Source: Agromyces aurantiacus (lineage in GTDB: Bacteria > Actinomycetota > Actinomycetes > Actinomycetales > Microbacteriaceae). Taken from it: DNA of 64,000 nucleotides. The translations under genes were made by a program, and so were the position numbers. Under the pieces are notes generated by a model. It saw nothing but the letters and a program-made list of their open reading frames with translations, was not told where the DNA came from and made no database searches. The stretch lies in assembly GCF_016907355.1 (NCBI RefSeq), contig NZ_JAFBBW010000001.1, positions 682,001 through 746,000 of the forward strand, written 5' to 3'. Of the stretch, positions 8,036 to 16,310 are shown piece by piece. Every line of letters begins with the position of its first letter. Position 1 is the stretch's first letter.

Positions 8036-10513
8036 GTGGCCGAGGGCGCGCGCCAGCTCGTGGAGGTCGACGGCCGCCGGATGCGGCTGACGAACCTCGA
8101 CAAGGTCATGTACCCCGAGACCGGCATGACCAAGGGCGAGGTCATCGCCTACTACGCCGAGATCGCCCCGGTCATGGTGCCCCTCGTCACCGGCCGCCCG
8201 GTGACGCGCAAGCGCTGGGTCGAGGGCGTCGGCACCGCGGATGCGCCGGGGCAGGTGTTCTTCGAGAAGAACCTCGCCGAGCACGCGCCCGACTGGGTGC
8301 GCAGCGGCGTCATCCAGCACAGCGACGGGCCGAAGACCTACCCGATCGCCGACGATCGGGCGACCCTGGTCTGGCTCGCGCAGCAGGCGTCGCTCGAGGT
8401 GCACGTGCCGCAGTGGCGCTTCCGGCCCGACGGCGCACCCGGCACCCCCGACCGCATGGTGCTCGACCTCGACCCCGGTCCGGGCATGGGGCTCGCGGAG
8501 TGCGCGGAGGTCGCTCGGCTGGTGCGCGCGATCCTCGACGGGATGGGCCTCGAGGCGTTCCCGGTCACGAGCGGCAGCAAGGGCATCCACCTCTACGCCG
8601 CGCTCGACGGTGCGCAGACCTCCCAGCAGGTGTCGGATGTCGCGCGCGAGCTGGCCCGAGCGCTCGAGGCCGATCATCCCGACCTCATCGTGTCGAGCAT
8701 GCGGAAGTCGTTGCGCGCGAGTCGCGTGCTCATCGACTGGAGCCAGAACAACGCGAACAAGACCACCATCGCGCCGTACTCGCTGCGCGGGCGACCGACC
8801 CCGACCGTCGCGGCGCCGCGCACCTGGGAGGAGCTCGACGACCCGGACCTCCGCCACCTCGAGGCCCACGAGGTGCTCGCACGCGTCGCCGGCGGGCTCG
8901 ATCCGATCGCGCCGCTCGGGGCCGCGGCGGCGGGATCGGGTCCGCTCGCGACCTACCTCTCGATGCGCGAGTCCGGCGCCACGCCCGAGCCGATGCCGTC
9001 GTCGCCGTGGGGTGCCGCGGGCGAGGGCGCACCCCGCTTCGTGATCCAGGAGCACCATGCCCGGCGCCTGCACTACGACCTGCGCCTCGAGCGCGACGGC
9101 GTGCTAAAGAGCTGGGCGGTGCCGAAGGGCGTGCCCGAGAGCGCCGATCGGAACAACCTCGCGGTGCAGACCGAGGACCATCCCATGGAGTACCTCGTCT
9201 TCGAGGGCACCATCCCGGCCGGGCAGTATGGCGCCGGCAGCATGACAGTGTGGGACACGGGCACGTACCAGTCGGAGAAGTGGCGCGACGACGAGGTGAT
9301 CTTCACGCTCACCGGACGTCCCGGCGGCCCGCTCGGCCGGGTGCGCCTCGCGCTGATCCGCACGCAGGGCGAGGGCGAGAAGAGCCAGTGGCTGCTGCAC
9401 CGGATGAAGGAGCAGCAGGAGGCGCGGTCCCACGAGGCGCCGCCCGCACCGGCCGCGCCGCCGGCCCCGACGCCGGCTCCGCCGACGGCGGCCGAGGTGG
9501 CGCCTGAGGAGCCGCCGTGGGCCGCGCGCGCCACGGCCGCGTCGGTCGCGGAGCCCATCGACCTCTCGCCGATGCTCGCGGTGCCCGGCGCGGCCGGACT
9601 GGTCGACGGCGACGACTGGGCGCTGGAGTGGAAGTGGGACGGCATCCGCCTCCTCGCCCGCGTCGACGACGGCGCCGTGCGACTGGTCAGCAGGAAGGGC
9701 ATCGACCAGACCGCGACCTACCCCGACCTGGCCGGGGTCGCCCGCGTGCTGCGGGGCGATGCACTCGTCGACGGCGAGGTGGTCGCGCTCGACGAACGGG
9801 GCCGTCCCGACTTCGGCCTCCTCCAGCAGCGGATGAACCTCACCCGGCCCCGCGAGATCGCGGCCGCCGCGAAGGCGGTGCCGGTCGTCCTGCACCTCTT
9901 CGACGTGCTCGAGATCGCCGGCGTGTCGACGATGGACGAGCCCTACACCCGGCGGCGCGAGCGCCTCGAGCGGCTGTTCCGTCGACGGGACGGCGTGCCG
10001 GTCGACGTGCCGCCGCTCGCCGAGGGCGACGTCGACGCCGCGCTCGAGGAGGCCCGGCGCCTCGGGCTCGAAGGGCTCGTCGCCAAGCGCCGCCGATCCC
10101 GCTACAGGCCCGGCGTGCGTTCCGACGACTGGGTGAAGCTGAAGCTGTCCCGTACCCAGGAGGTCGTCATCGGCGGCTACCGCAAGGGCGTCGGGGGCAG
10201 GGAGGGCCGCATCCGCTCCCTGCTCGTCGGCATTCCCGAGGAGGGCGGCCTGCGCTACGTCGGCCGGGTGGGGTCGGGCCTGCGCGAGCGCGACGCCGAA
10301 CGGCTCATCGCCCGCCTCGACGAGCTCGCGCAACCGGAGCCGCCGTTCCTGGACGTGCCGGCCACGGATGTCCGCGATGCGGTCTGGGCGAGGCCCGAAC
10401 TGGTCGGCGAGATGGAGTTCGGCGAGTGGACGCGCACGGGCGTCGCGCGCCATCCGCGGTGGCGTGGGCTGCGGCCCGACAAGCGCCCGGAGGATGTCGT
10501 CCTGGAGAGCTGA
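8036..10513 (+). CDS. ligD: Multifunctional NHEJ DNA ligase LigD (Pol-PE-Lig)
   Basis: LigD processes and seals DNA ends held by Ku. The 825-residue protein shows three domains in the order found in mycobacterial LigD. The primase/polymerase domain (about 10-300) has the metal-binding pair D144/D146 in VLDLDPGPG and the TSGSKGIHLY motif. The 3'-phosphoesterase domain (from about 334) has QEHHARRLHYDLRLERDG and GTIPAGQYGAG. An Ala/Pro-rich linker follows, then the ATP-dependent ligase domain (from about 515) with the adenylated Lys K533 in LEWKWDGIRL, VDGEVVAL and EGLVAKRRRSRYRPG. The start is GTG 8036; nearby ATG 8028 and GTG 8031 are out of frame. The gene is on the opposite strand to ku, so the two are separately transcribed. 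All key residues are present. Confidence 0.96.
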   Translation: MAEGARQLVEVDGRRMRLTNLDKVMYPETGMTKGEVIAYYAEIAPVMVPLVTGRPVTRKRWVEGVGTADAPGQVFFEKNLAEHAPDWVRSGVIQHSDGPKTYPIADDRATLVWLAQQASLEVHVPQWRFRPDGAPGTPDRMVLDLDPGPGMGLAECAEVARLVRAILDGMGLEAFPVTSGSKGIHLYAALDGAQTSQQVSDVARELARALEADHPDLIVSSMRKSLRASRVLIDWSQNNANKTTIAPYSLRGRPTPTVAAPRTWEELDDPDLRHLEAHEVLARVAGGLDPIAPLGAAAAGSGPLATYLSMRESGATPEPMPSSPWGAAGEGAPRFVIQEHHARRLHYDLRLERDGVLKSWAVPKGVPESADRNNLAVQTEDHPMEYLVFEGTIPAGQYGAGSMTVWDTGTYQSEKWRDDEVIFTLTGRPGGPLGRVRLALIRTQGEGEKSQWLLHRMKEQQEARSHEAPPAPAAPPAPTPAPPTAAEVAPEEPPWAARATAASVAEPIDLSPMLAVPGAAGLVDGDDWALEWKWDGIRLLARVDDGAVRLVSRKGIDQTATYPDLAGVARVLRGDALVDGEVVALDERGRPDFGLLQQRMNLTRPREIAAAAKAVPVVLHLFDVLEIAGVSTMDEPYTRRRERLERLFRRRDGVPVDVPPLAEGDVDAALEEARRLGLEGLVAKRRRSRYRPGVRSDDWVKLKLSRTQEVVIGGYRKGVGGREGRIRSLLVGIPEEGGLRYVGRVGSGLRERDAERLIARLDELAQPEPPFLDVPATDVRDAVWARPELVGEMEFGEWTRTGVARHPRWRGLRPDKRPEDVVLES

Positions 10514-10624
10514 GATCGTTCGCGTATCCGATATCGGCTGAACTTCTCGATTCGCGAGAGAGAACGCGAGGATTCGTCTTTCCGGGGTGTTCGACGCCCC
10601 CCATCAGGGGGTAGGGTGCCGCGC

Positions 10625-10963
10625 GTGGGCACTCTCTACTACGGCGACTCGGGTACCCCGGTCGAGATCGACGACCGGGCGCTCGCGCACCTGAAGATCG
10701 CGATCACCACGAAGCTCCGCCGCGGCGAGAGCTTCATGTTCTCGTGGCGCCACGGCGCCGGCGAGCCCCGCGGGCGCAGCTCGCTGTGGCTGCACCCCGC
10801 CATCCCCCTGCGATTCGTCTTCCAGGAGGAGGTGGCGCCCGAGCTCAGCCGGGAGTGGATCGAGGAGCTCATGCGCTCGGCGAACTCCGGCGGCGGCATC
10901 GTCATCGACCTGCACGAGCTCGAGGCGCAGCGCCCCGGGCCCAAGCCGGTCGAGGCGGCCTAG
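10625..10963 (+). CDS. DUF7882-family small protein, copy 1
   Basis: This is one of three paralogues in the window (others at 14977-15342 and 16311-16634). The 112-residue protein begins MGTLYYGDSGTPVEIDDRAL and has the shared blocks LAHLKIAITTKLRRGESF, SLWLHPAIPLRFVF and WIEELMRSANS, with a variable tail. I recall database entries of this actinobacterial family being labelled ATP-dependent DNA ligase, but the protein lacks a KxDG lysine motif and is far too short to be a ligase. The start is GTG 10625 rather than GTG 10616 because the other copies also begin MG(T/K), and AGGGGGTAGGG precedes it. It sits 111 bases after ligD on the same strand. Function unknown; mixed strands and an Arg/Lys-rich helix suggest a small folded binding protein. 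Confidence 0.82.
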   Translation: MGTLYYGDSGTPVEIDDRALAHLKIAITTKLRRGESFMFSWRHGAGEPRGRSSLWLHPAIPLRFVFQEEVAPELSREWIEELMRSANSGGGIVIDLHELEAQRPGPKPVEAA

Positions 10964-10990
10964 CCGGAGCCGCCCTCCCGTCGACCGCCG

Positions 10991-12097
10991 TCAGCGCCGG
11001 CGGAACTCGCCGGCCGCAGGGCAGTCGAAGGGGTCGCGCGCCGCGAGCCCCACGCGGTTGAGGTAGCCGATCACGATCCGGTACGACTCGACCAGCGTGG
11101 TCTCGGTGTACGGGATCCCGAGCGACCGGCAGTGCTCCCGCACGATCTCGCGGGCACGGCCGAGGTGCGGGCGCGGCATGCTCGGGAACAGGTGGTGCTC
11201 GACCTGGTGGTTGAGCCCGCCCATCAGCGGGCTCGTCCAGCGGCCGGTGATGTTGCGGCTCGTGAGCACCTGCTTGCTGAGGAAGTCGAGCTTCGCGTCG
11301 GCCGGCACGATCGGCATGCCCTTGTGGTTGGGGGCGAACGACGCGCCCATGTACACGCCGAAGACGGCCAGCTGCACGCCGAGGAACGCGAACGCCATGC
11401 CGAGGGGGAGCACCCAGAACACGATCGCGACGTAGACGCCGATGCGCAGCGCGATGGTGCTGAGCTCGAGCGCGCGGCCGGGGACGGCCCGGCGCTCGAA
11501 CAACGAGCGGATGGAGGTGACGTGCAGGTTGACGCCCTCGAGGAGGAGGAGCGGGAAGAACAGCCATCCCTGCCGCCGGGTGATCCACGCGAGGACGCCC
11601 CGCTGGCGCGCGGCGGACTCCTCGGTGAACGAGATCGTGTCGAACTCGATGTCGGGGTCCTTGCCGATCCGGTTCGGATTCGCGTGGTGGCGCGTGTGCT
11701 TGGTCATCCACCACTGGTAGCTGATCCCCACGATCGCGGTCGCGACGAGCCGTCCGACGCGGTCGTTCGCCTTGCCCGAGGCCAGGACGGCCCGATGCGA
11801 CGCCTCGTGCGCGAAGAACGCGAACTGGGTGAAGATGATCCCGAACGCGGCCGCGATGAGCAGCTGGAACCAGGAGTCGCCGAGGAGCACGAATCCCGTG
11901 ATCGCACCGCCGAGCGCGAGCGAGAGCCCGCCGATCAGGAGGCCGTAGAACCAGGGCGTGCGTCGCAGCAGCCCGCTCTCCTTGATGACCTGGGAGAGCG
12001 CCGTGTAGCTCTGCGTGATGCCCGGCCGATCGCCGCGCGGAGTGGTGGTGCGTACCGCGCCGAGTCGCGCAGGTACGGCGGAAGATATGGTCGTGAT
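10991..12097 (-). CDS. Membrane fatty acid desaturase, no canonical start codon
   Basis: This acyl-lipid/acyl-CoA desaturase is a di-iron integral membrane enzyme that introduces double bonds into fatty acyl chains. Three histidine boxes are present: HEASH, HTRHH and NHQVEHHLFP. There are several hydrophobic spans. The first in-frame ATG/GTG/TTG is GTG 11890, giving 299 residues, but that falls inside a transmembrane span. The frame stays open for 69 further codons that read as a normal family N-terminus (TTISSAVPARLGAVRTTTPR, then TQSYTALSQVIKESGLLRRT, then a hydrophobic helix). The codon where a start is expected (12095-12097) is ATC, followed by ACG ACC. I therefore set the gene at 12097: either ATC is used, or one base differs from an ATG through mutation or sequence error. 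A conservative call is 10991-11890. Confidence 0.82.
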   Translation of the reverse strand: MTTISSAVPARLGAVRTTTPRGDRPGITQSYTALSQVIKESGLLRRTPWFYGLLIGGLSLALGGAITGFVLLGDSWFQLLIAAAFGIIFTQFAFFAHEASHRAVLASGKANDRVGRLVATAIVGISYQWWMTKHTRHHANPNRIGKDPDIEFDTISFTEESAARQRGVLAWITRRQGWLFFPLLLLEGVNLHVTSIRSLFERRAVPGRALELSTIALRIGVYVAIVFWVLPLGMAFAFLGVQLAVFGVYMGASFAPNHKGMPIVPADAKLDFLSKQVLTSRNITGRWTSPLMGGLNHQVEHHLFPSMPRPHLGRAREIVREHCRSLGIPYTETTLVESYRIVIGYLNRVGLAARDPFDCPAAGEFRRR

Positions 12098-12233
12098 GGT
12101 CCGGCCCGTCGTCGTCGTCGACTTCCCAGCCGGTGGTTCACGGGCGACCGCCCGTTGCAGATGTCGCTAGCCTACGGGCGGTGCCTGCGTGTCGGATGTG
12201 CGTTCTCCGCGATCGGCGTCGCCGACCCGGGGA

Positions 12234-13220
12234 TCACCCGCCGGCGTCGTCCACGTCGTCGACCAGCAGCTGCAGCAGGGCGGTCTCGCGGCCGCCGCGC
12301 AGGGCCACGAGGCGACCGTGCTCGTAGGCCTCGATGACGCGGGGGTCGACGTAGCTCGCCTTCGCGATGGCCGGCGTGTTGCCCAGTACCTCGCTCGCGT
12401 GCACGATCGCCTCGCGCACGGAGGCGTCGCGGGCGCGCTTGGTGGTCGCGGTGCCCAGCTCGGCGAGCCGGTCCGCCGCGGCCACCGTGCCGCGGAGCGT
12501 GCGGAAGTCCTTCGCGGTGAAGTCGCCGCCCGTGCGTGCGCGGATGTCCTCGTTGACGTCGACCGGACCGAGCGGCCGCAGGCGCCGGCCGAACTCGTGC
12601 GCGTACAGCCGCGAGGCGGGTGAGCGTCCTTCCATGCCGCGCACGAATCCCGCCAGCGCCGGGTCGGCCAGCACGAGGTCCTGCGCGATGCCGCCCTTGG
12701 CGCGGAACCGGAGTCGCACGGCGTCGGCACCCTCGAGCCGGGCGTTGCGCACGAGCAGCGTCGTGAGCCCGCGGCTGCGCGCCGTGGCCAGGGATTCCTC
12801 CGATCCGATCCGGATCGCCCCGAGGTCGAGGGTGCGGAACGCCGCCGCGAGCACGCGTTCGCGCGCGAGCCCCTCGAGATCGAGGTCGCGCCGCACGCTG
12901 CGCCGGGCGCCGGGCAGCGCTTCGGCGAGCGCCGTCATCCGGAGGAACTTCTCGAGGTCCTGCTTCTCCCGCCAGACCGGGTGGTAGAGGTACTGGCGGC
13001 GTCCGGCGGCGTCGACGCCCACGGCCAGGATGTGGGCATTGGGCGCCTCGGCGATCCACACGTCCTCCCAGGCGGGCGGGATCGCGAGGTCCTCGATCCG
13101 GCGGCGGTCCACGCGATCGACGGGCGAGCCGTCGGCGTGACGGTACGTGAAGCCGCGGCCGCGACGATGTCGCGTGATGCCGGGCGACGCGTAGGGCTCG
13201 ACGCGTCGCAGCCGCGGCAT
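12234..13220 (-). CDS. DNA topoisomerase IB
   Basis: This 328-residue protein is a bacterial type IB topoisomerase, relaxing supercoils through a 3'-phosphotyrosyl intermediate. The N-terminal region has GITRHRRGRGFTYRHADG and DLAIPPAWEDVWI, typical of the bacterial/poxvirus-like class. The C-terminal catalytic domain has LRFRAKGG, TAKDFRTLRGTVAAA with a catalytic Arg, and LGNTPAIAKASYVDPRVI with the expected nucleophilic Tyr in SYVDPR. Length is normal. It ends 136 bases before the desaturase and starts close to the DUF7218 gene (10-base gap), so the latter and topoisomerase may share a leftward transcript. Bacterial TopIB is an accessory enzyme found patchily, often alongside NHEJ genes in soil actinobacteria. 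Confidence 0.93.
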   Translation of the reverse strand: MPRLRRVEPYASPGITRHRRGRGFTYRHADGSPVDRVDRRRIEDLAIPPAWEDVWIAEAPNAHILAVGVDAAGRRQYLYHPVWREKQDLEKFLRMTALAEALPGARRSVRRDLDLEGLARERVLAAAFRTLDLGAIRIGSEESLATARSRGLTTLLVRNARLEGADAVRLRFRAKGGIAQDLVLADPALAGFVRGMEGRSPASRLYAHEFGRRLRPLGPVDVNEDIRARTGGDFTAKDFRTLRGTVAAADRLAELGTATTKRARDASVREAIVHASEVLGNTPAIAKASYVDPRVIEAYEHGRLVALRGGRETALLQLLVDDVDDAGG

Positions 13221-13230
13221 CCGACGCCCC

Positions 13231-13503
13231 TCAGTGGTTGCGCAGGGCGCTGATCAGCTCGCCCTTGCGCTTGCCGCTGTAGCCGTGCAGGCCCAGTTCC
13301 TTCGCCCGCTTCTTCAGCTGGGGGACGGTCCAGTCGTCGTAGTCGCCCGACGTGCCGCCCCTGCGGCCGACCGCGCTGCGACCGCGAGCCGCGGCCGCGT
13401 TCGAGATCCTGGCGGCCTTCTCCTTCGAATCGCCCTGATCGCGGAGCTTCTCGTAGAGCTCCGGGTCATTCAGGGAGGACTGTCCGCGTCGATTCGCCGG
13501 CAT
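13231..13503 (-). CDS. DUF7218-like small basic protein with Rho/SAP-type C-terminus
   Basis: This 90-residue protein starts MPANRRGQSSLNDPELYEKL, continues with a basic Gly/Arg/Ala linker, and ends in a short helix-loop-helix module, WTVPQLKKRAKELGL followed by GYSGKRKGELISALRNH. That module looks like a Rho N-terminal/SAP-like nucleic acid-binding motif. The ATG at 13503 is chosen over an upstream in-frame ATG (13554) because GGAG lies six bases before it and the upstream extension overlaps the next gene. It is probably a nucleoid- or stress-associated DNA-binding protein. It lies 10 bases upstream of topoisomerase IB, consistent with co-transcription, and 34 bases downstream of the SDR gene. 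Confidence 0.8.
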   Translation of the reverse strand: MPANRRGQSSLNDPELYEKLRDQGDSKEKAARISNAAAARGRSAVGRRGGTSGDYDDWTVPQLKKRAKELGLHGYSGKRKGELISALRNH

Positions 13504-13537
13504 GGCCTGCTCCTTCCGCTTCTCCATCATCGCCGCA

Positions 13538-14419
13538 TCAGAGCGGCTTGCCACCCGTCACCGGGAGGATCGCGCCCGACGTGTACGAGGCGTCGTCGGA
13601 GGCGAGGTACACGTAGGCGCCCGCGAGCTCGGCGGGCTGTCCGGCCCGCCCGAGCGGGGTGTCCTGCCCGAACTTGGGCAGCTTGTCGGGCCAGCCGGTC
13701 GAGGGGATCAGCGGCGTCCAGATCGGGCCGGGCGCGACCGAATTGACCCGGATGCCGCGGGGCCCGAGCTCCTCGGCGAGCGCCTTGGTGAACGCCACGA
13801 GGGCGGCCTTGGTCATGGCGTAGTCGACCAGTCGCGACGACGGGTCGAAGCCCTGGATCGACGACGTCGTGATGATCGACGATCCCGCCGCCATCCGGGG
13901 CACCGCCGCCCGCGCGAGGAACACCGTCGCATAGAGGTTGGTGCGCATGACGGCGTCGAAGTCCTCGGTCGGGATCTCGTCGATGCCGCCACGGTCGCGC
14001 TGGTGCGCGGCGTTGAGGACGAGCAGGTCGATGCCGCCGAACGCGTCGCACGTGCGATCGACCAGGCCGGCGCAGAACGCCTCGTCGAGCAGGTCGCCCG
14101 GCAGCAGCTCGGCGCGGCGGCCCGCGTCCTCGATCCAGCGCGCGGTCTCCTCGGCGTCGGACTGCTCGGCGGGCAGGTAGGCGATCGCGACGTCGGCGCC
14201 CTCGCGCGCGAACGCGATCGCGACCGCACGTCCGATGCCGGAGTCGCCGCCGGTGATGAGGGCCCGGCGGCCGGCGAGCCGACCGTGCCCTCGGTAGCTG
14301 TGCTCGCCGTGGTCGGGTTGCGGACTCATCGCCGGGGTGAGGCCGGGCGGCTCCTGCTCCTGCCGTGGGAACGGCTCGGCGGGGTGCTTGGTGGTCGGGT
14401 CGGTCAGGTGGTCGGTCAC
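13538..14419 (-). CDS. Short-chain dehydrogenase/reductase, GSP39/YhdF-like
   Basis: This 293-residue SDR oxidoreductase has a ~45-residue N-terminal extension with PEPFPRQEQEPPGL, a hallmark of the general-stress-protein-39 (YhdF/YdaD) subgroup. The cofactor motif is ITGGDSGIGRAVAIAFAREG, followed by LVLNAAHQ and the catalytic S187, Y200 and K204 (YAMTK). SVAPGPIWTPLIPSTGWP follows the usual PG motif. Substrate is unknown; relatives are induced by general stress. The start is GTG 14419, with AGGGGG five bases upstream; the open frame runs on to 14668, but that extension has no family similarity. It is divergent from the small membrane peptide gene at 14701. Confidence 0.88.
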   Translation of the reverse strand: MTDHLTDPTTKHPAEPFPRQEQEPPGLTPAMSPQPDHGEHSYRGHGRLAGRRALITGGDSGIGRAVAIAFAREGADVAIAYLPAEQSDAEETARWIEDAGRRAELLPGDLLDEAFCAGLVDRTCDAFGGIDLLVLNAAHQRDRGGIDEIPTEDFDAVMRTNLYATVFLARAAVPRMAAGSSIITTSSIQGFDPSSRLVDYAMTKAALVAFTKALAEELGPRGIRVNSVAPGPIWTPLIPSTGWPDKLPKFGQDTPLGRAGQPAELAGAYVYLASDDASYTSGAILPVTGGKPL

Positions 14420-14700
14420 GTGGTCCCCCTCGCGTGGGTCGTCCGGATGGTCGTGTCCGGCTTCCACGCTAGGTGCGGGAGTCGATGCGGTCGACGGGAT
14501 TGACAGCGAGGGTTGAGCGGTCCGACATGGGGCGCGACTCGCCTGCCGTAGCATCCCCCTCGAACGGGGGTCAACCCCTCGCCGCTCGTCATCCGACACC
14601 CCTACCGTCGTCTGCACGAGGCCGACAGGCTGCCTCGGAGGGTGCGTCGACCCGGCGTGCCCGCACACCGTCCACCCGACGGGTACCCGAAGGAGAGATC

Positions 14701-14865
14701 ATGAACATCCTCATCGCCATCATCGCCGTCGCCGCCATCGTGCTCCTCATCACCGGTGGCGCCGTCCAGTCGCTGCAGTTCCTGCTGTGGGTGGGCCTCG
14801 TGCTCGCGGTCCTGGCCGTCATCGTGTTCCTGGTGCGCTACCTCGGCGGGAAGAAGGCCGTCTGA
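14701..14865 (+). CDS. Small two-span membrane peptide
   Basis: This 54-residue peptide is almost entirely hydrophobic. Residues about 3-24 and 28-47 form two transmembrane helices, and it ends RYLGGKKAV. The ATG at 14701 has a strong GAAGGAGAG ribosome site five bases upstream. A strong hairpin terminator follows 17 bases after the stop, so this is a monocistronic gene. Similar short peptides are common in actinobacteria near stress genes, but I cannot name a function. Confidence 0.8.
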   Translation: MNILIAIIAVAAIVLLITGGAVQSLQFLLWVGLVLAVLAVIVFLVRYLGGKKAV

Positions 14866-14882
14866 CGGCATCTGCTCCCACT

Positions 14883-14921
14883 CCACGGCGGGCGGCACCC
14901 TCTGGGTGCCGCCCGCCGTGG
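14883..14921 (+). terminator. 18-bp stem terminator after the small membrane peptide gene
   Basis: Bases 14883-14900 and 14904-14921 form a perfect 18-bp GC-rich stem with a three-base loop (TCT), 17 bases after the stop at 14865. There is no T-run, as is common for actinobacterial hairpin terminators. It separates this gene from the DUF7882 copy that begins at 14977. Confidence 0.85.
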
Positions 14922-14976
14922 CGTGGTCCGACGTCCGGCGCGCCCATGACCCCCGAGCAGGGGTATCGTCGGGTGC

Positions 14977-15342
14977 ATGGGCACGATGTTCTATGGCGAC
15001 GCCGCCACGCCGATCGGCATCGAGGATCGCGCCTTGGCGCACCTCAAGGTCGCGATCATCACCAAGCTCCGGCGCGGCGAGTCGTTCACGGTCTCGTGGA
15101 AGCACGCGGACGACCAGCCGAGCGGGCGGAGCACGCTCTGGCTCCACCCGAACATCCCGCTGCGCTTCGTGTTCGACGAGCCCGAGCCGACCGAGCTCAG
15201 CCGGGCCTGGGTCGAGGAGCTCATGCGCTCGGCGAACTCGACGGGCGGCATCCTCCTGGTCCCCGAACAGCTCGACACCGGGCCGATCGCGACCGTCGAA
15301 CCGCTCGCGACCGGACCCGGTGCCGAGGAGCCCGCGCCGTAG
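14977..15342 (+). CDS. DUF7882-family small protein, copy 2
   Basis: The 121-residue second paralogue starts MGTMFYGDAATPIGIEDRAL and shares with copy 1 the blocks LAHLKVAIITKLRRGESF, TLWLHPNIPLRFVF and WVEELMRSANS. Its tail (residues 90-121) is longer, acidic and proline-rich. The ATG at 14977 is the only sensible start. It lies behind the 18-bp terminator, so it has its own promoter. Copies 1 and 2 are clearly closer to each other than to copy 3. It is convergent with the SRPBCC gene (13-base gap). Function unknown. Confidence 0.82.
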   Translation: MGTMFYGDAATPIGIEDRALAHLKVAIITKLRRGESFTVSWKHADDQPSGRSTLWLHPNIPLRFVFDEPEPTELSRAWVEELMRSANSTGGILLVPEQLDTGPIATVEPLATGPGAEEPAP

Positions 15343-15355
15343 CGCGGAGTCGGGC

Positions 15356-15934
15356 CTAGGCCCGCAGGTCGGGGTCGGATCCGACGACGCCCTCGCTCAT
15401 GGGCGGGTTCACCGTGCCGGCGGTGCCGGTGGTCGCGGTGCCGGGCAGCCCGGTGCCGCCGGGAGCCGTCTCCTGCGCGCCGTGGACCTCGCCGCGCCAC
15501 GCGCCGGTCTCGGCCCGGCGCTCCTCGATGAACTCCTTGAACCGGTGCAGGTCGCGCTTGACCTGCGCGTCGTCGAGCTGCAGTGCGGCGCCGGCCTTCT
15601 CGACGAAGCCCTCGGGCTCCCACTCGATCGTGAGGTCGACGCGGGTGCGGTCGGCCGACACCGGACGGAAGTCGACGCGGCCGCGGTGGTGCACCTCGGC
15701 GGTGGTGCTGCGCCACGCGACGTGGTCGTCGGGCACCTGGTCGGAGACATCCGCGTCGAACTCGCGCGTGACGCCCGCGATCGAGACGATCCAGTGGGTC
15801 GACGTGTCGTCGAGCTGACGGACCGACTCGACGCCGTTCATGAAGTGGGGGAACGACTCGAACTGGGTCCACTGGTCGTAGGCCGTGCGGACCGGCACGT
15901 CCACCTCGGTATCCGCGGTGACGGTCGTGCTCAT
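15356..15934 (-). CDS. SRPBCC-family (polyketide cyclase/START-like) protein
   Basis: The 192-residue protein has an N-terminal SRPBCC fold of about 145 residues beginning TVTADTEVDVPVRTAYDQWT, with FPHFMNGVESVRQLD and IEWEPEGFVEKAGAALQ, as in the YgaP/cyclase-dehydrase group. Residues from about 150 to the end are a Gly/Thr/Pro-rich tail (GTATTGTAGTV) that is probably disordered. SRPBCC proteins bind hydrophobic ligands; the ligand is unknown. It is one of several stress-type genes in this block and diverges from the small gene at 16081. Confidence 0.82.
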   Translation of the reverse strand: MSTTVTADTEVDVPVRTAYDQWTQFESFPHFMNGVESVRQLDDTSTHWIVSIAGVTREFDADVSDQVPDDHVAWRSTTAEVHHRGRVDFRPVSADRTRVDLTIEWEPEGFVEKAGAALQLDDAQVKRDLHRFKEFIEERRAETGAWRGEVHGAQETAPGGTGLPGTATTGTAGTVNPPMSEGVVGSDPDLRA

Positions 15935-16013
15935 GTTGATCCTCCGTTTCCGGACGCGCCGGATGCGCGCCCGCGGCCACGGTAGGCACGCCCGCGCCGG
16001 GGAATCGAGGGGG

Positions 16014-16042
16014 TTGCAGGCCCCAGAGGCGGCTGGTACGAC
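16014..16042 (+). promoter_or_regulatory. Candidate sigma70-type promoter for the 67-residue protein gene
   Basis: TTGCAG (16014-16019) and TACGAC (16037-16042) are separated by 17 bases, 39 bases upstream of the ATG at 16081. Both boxes match the actinobacterial vegetative consensus only in part. Confidence 0.4.
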
Positions 16043-16080
16043 GGAGGCACGGAGAGACCGAGCGTCATCGGAGGTGCGCC

Positions 16081-16284
16081 ATGGGAGAACTGACGACGGA
16101 TGCCGAGCGGTGGTGGCCGCGACTGTCGATCCGCGCGAAGCACGCGATCCTCGCCGACCCGGCGGCGCCGCTCGACGACGCCGTACGCGAGGAGATCGGC
16201 ACCCTCACCGACGCGCCCGCGCCCGAACGGCTCGGTGCGGCCGACCGCGACTACATCCGCACGCAGACCGAGTTCGTCGACTGA
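16081..16284 (+). CDS. Small hypothetical protein (67 residues)
   Basis: The peptide starts MGELTTDAERWWPRLSIRAK and is soluble, acidic and helical, with no membrane segment. GGAGGTG lies six bases before the ATG, a strong ribosome site, which supports real translation. I recall similar short proteins in actinobacteria but no function. It stops 27 bases before the convergent end of DUF7882 copy 3. Confidence 0.7.
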   Translation: MGELTTDAERWWPRLSIRAKHAILADPAAPLDDAVREEIGTLTDAPAPERLGAADRDYIRTQTEFVD

Positions 16285-16310
16285 CGCTCACCGAGGCCCC
16301 GGCCTCGGGA

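Noticed and set aside
6104..9073. A 989-codon reverse-strand frame opposite GH15 and LigD
   Set aside because: The + strand genes have full domain evidence; this frame yields a charge-rich peptide with no family features.
10625..10963. DUF7882 protein as a DNA ligase
   Set aside because: Only 112 residues, no KxDG adenylation motif, no OB-fold; the true ligase is LigD directly upstream.
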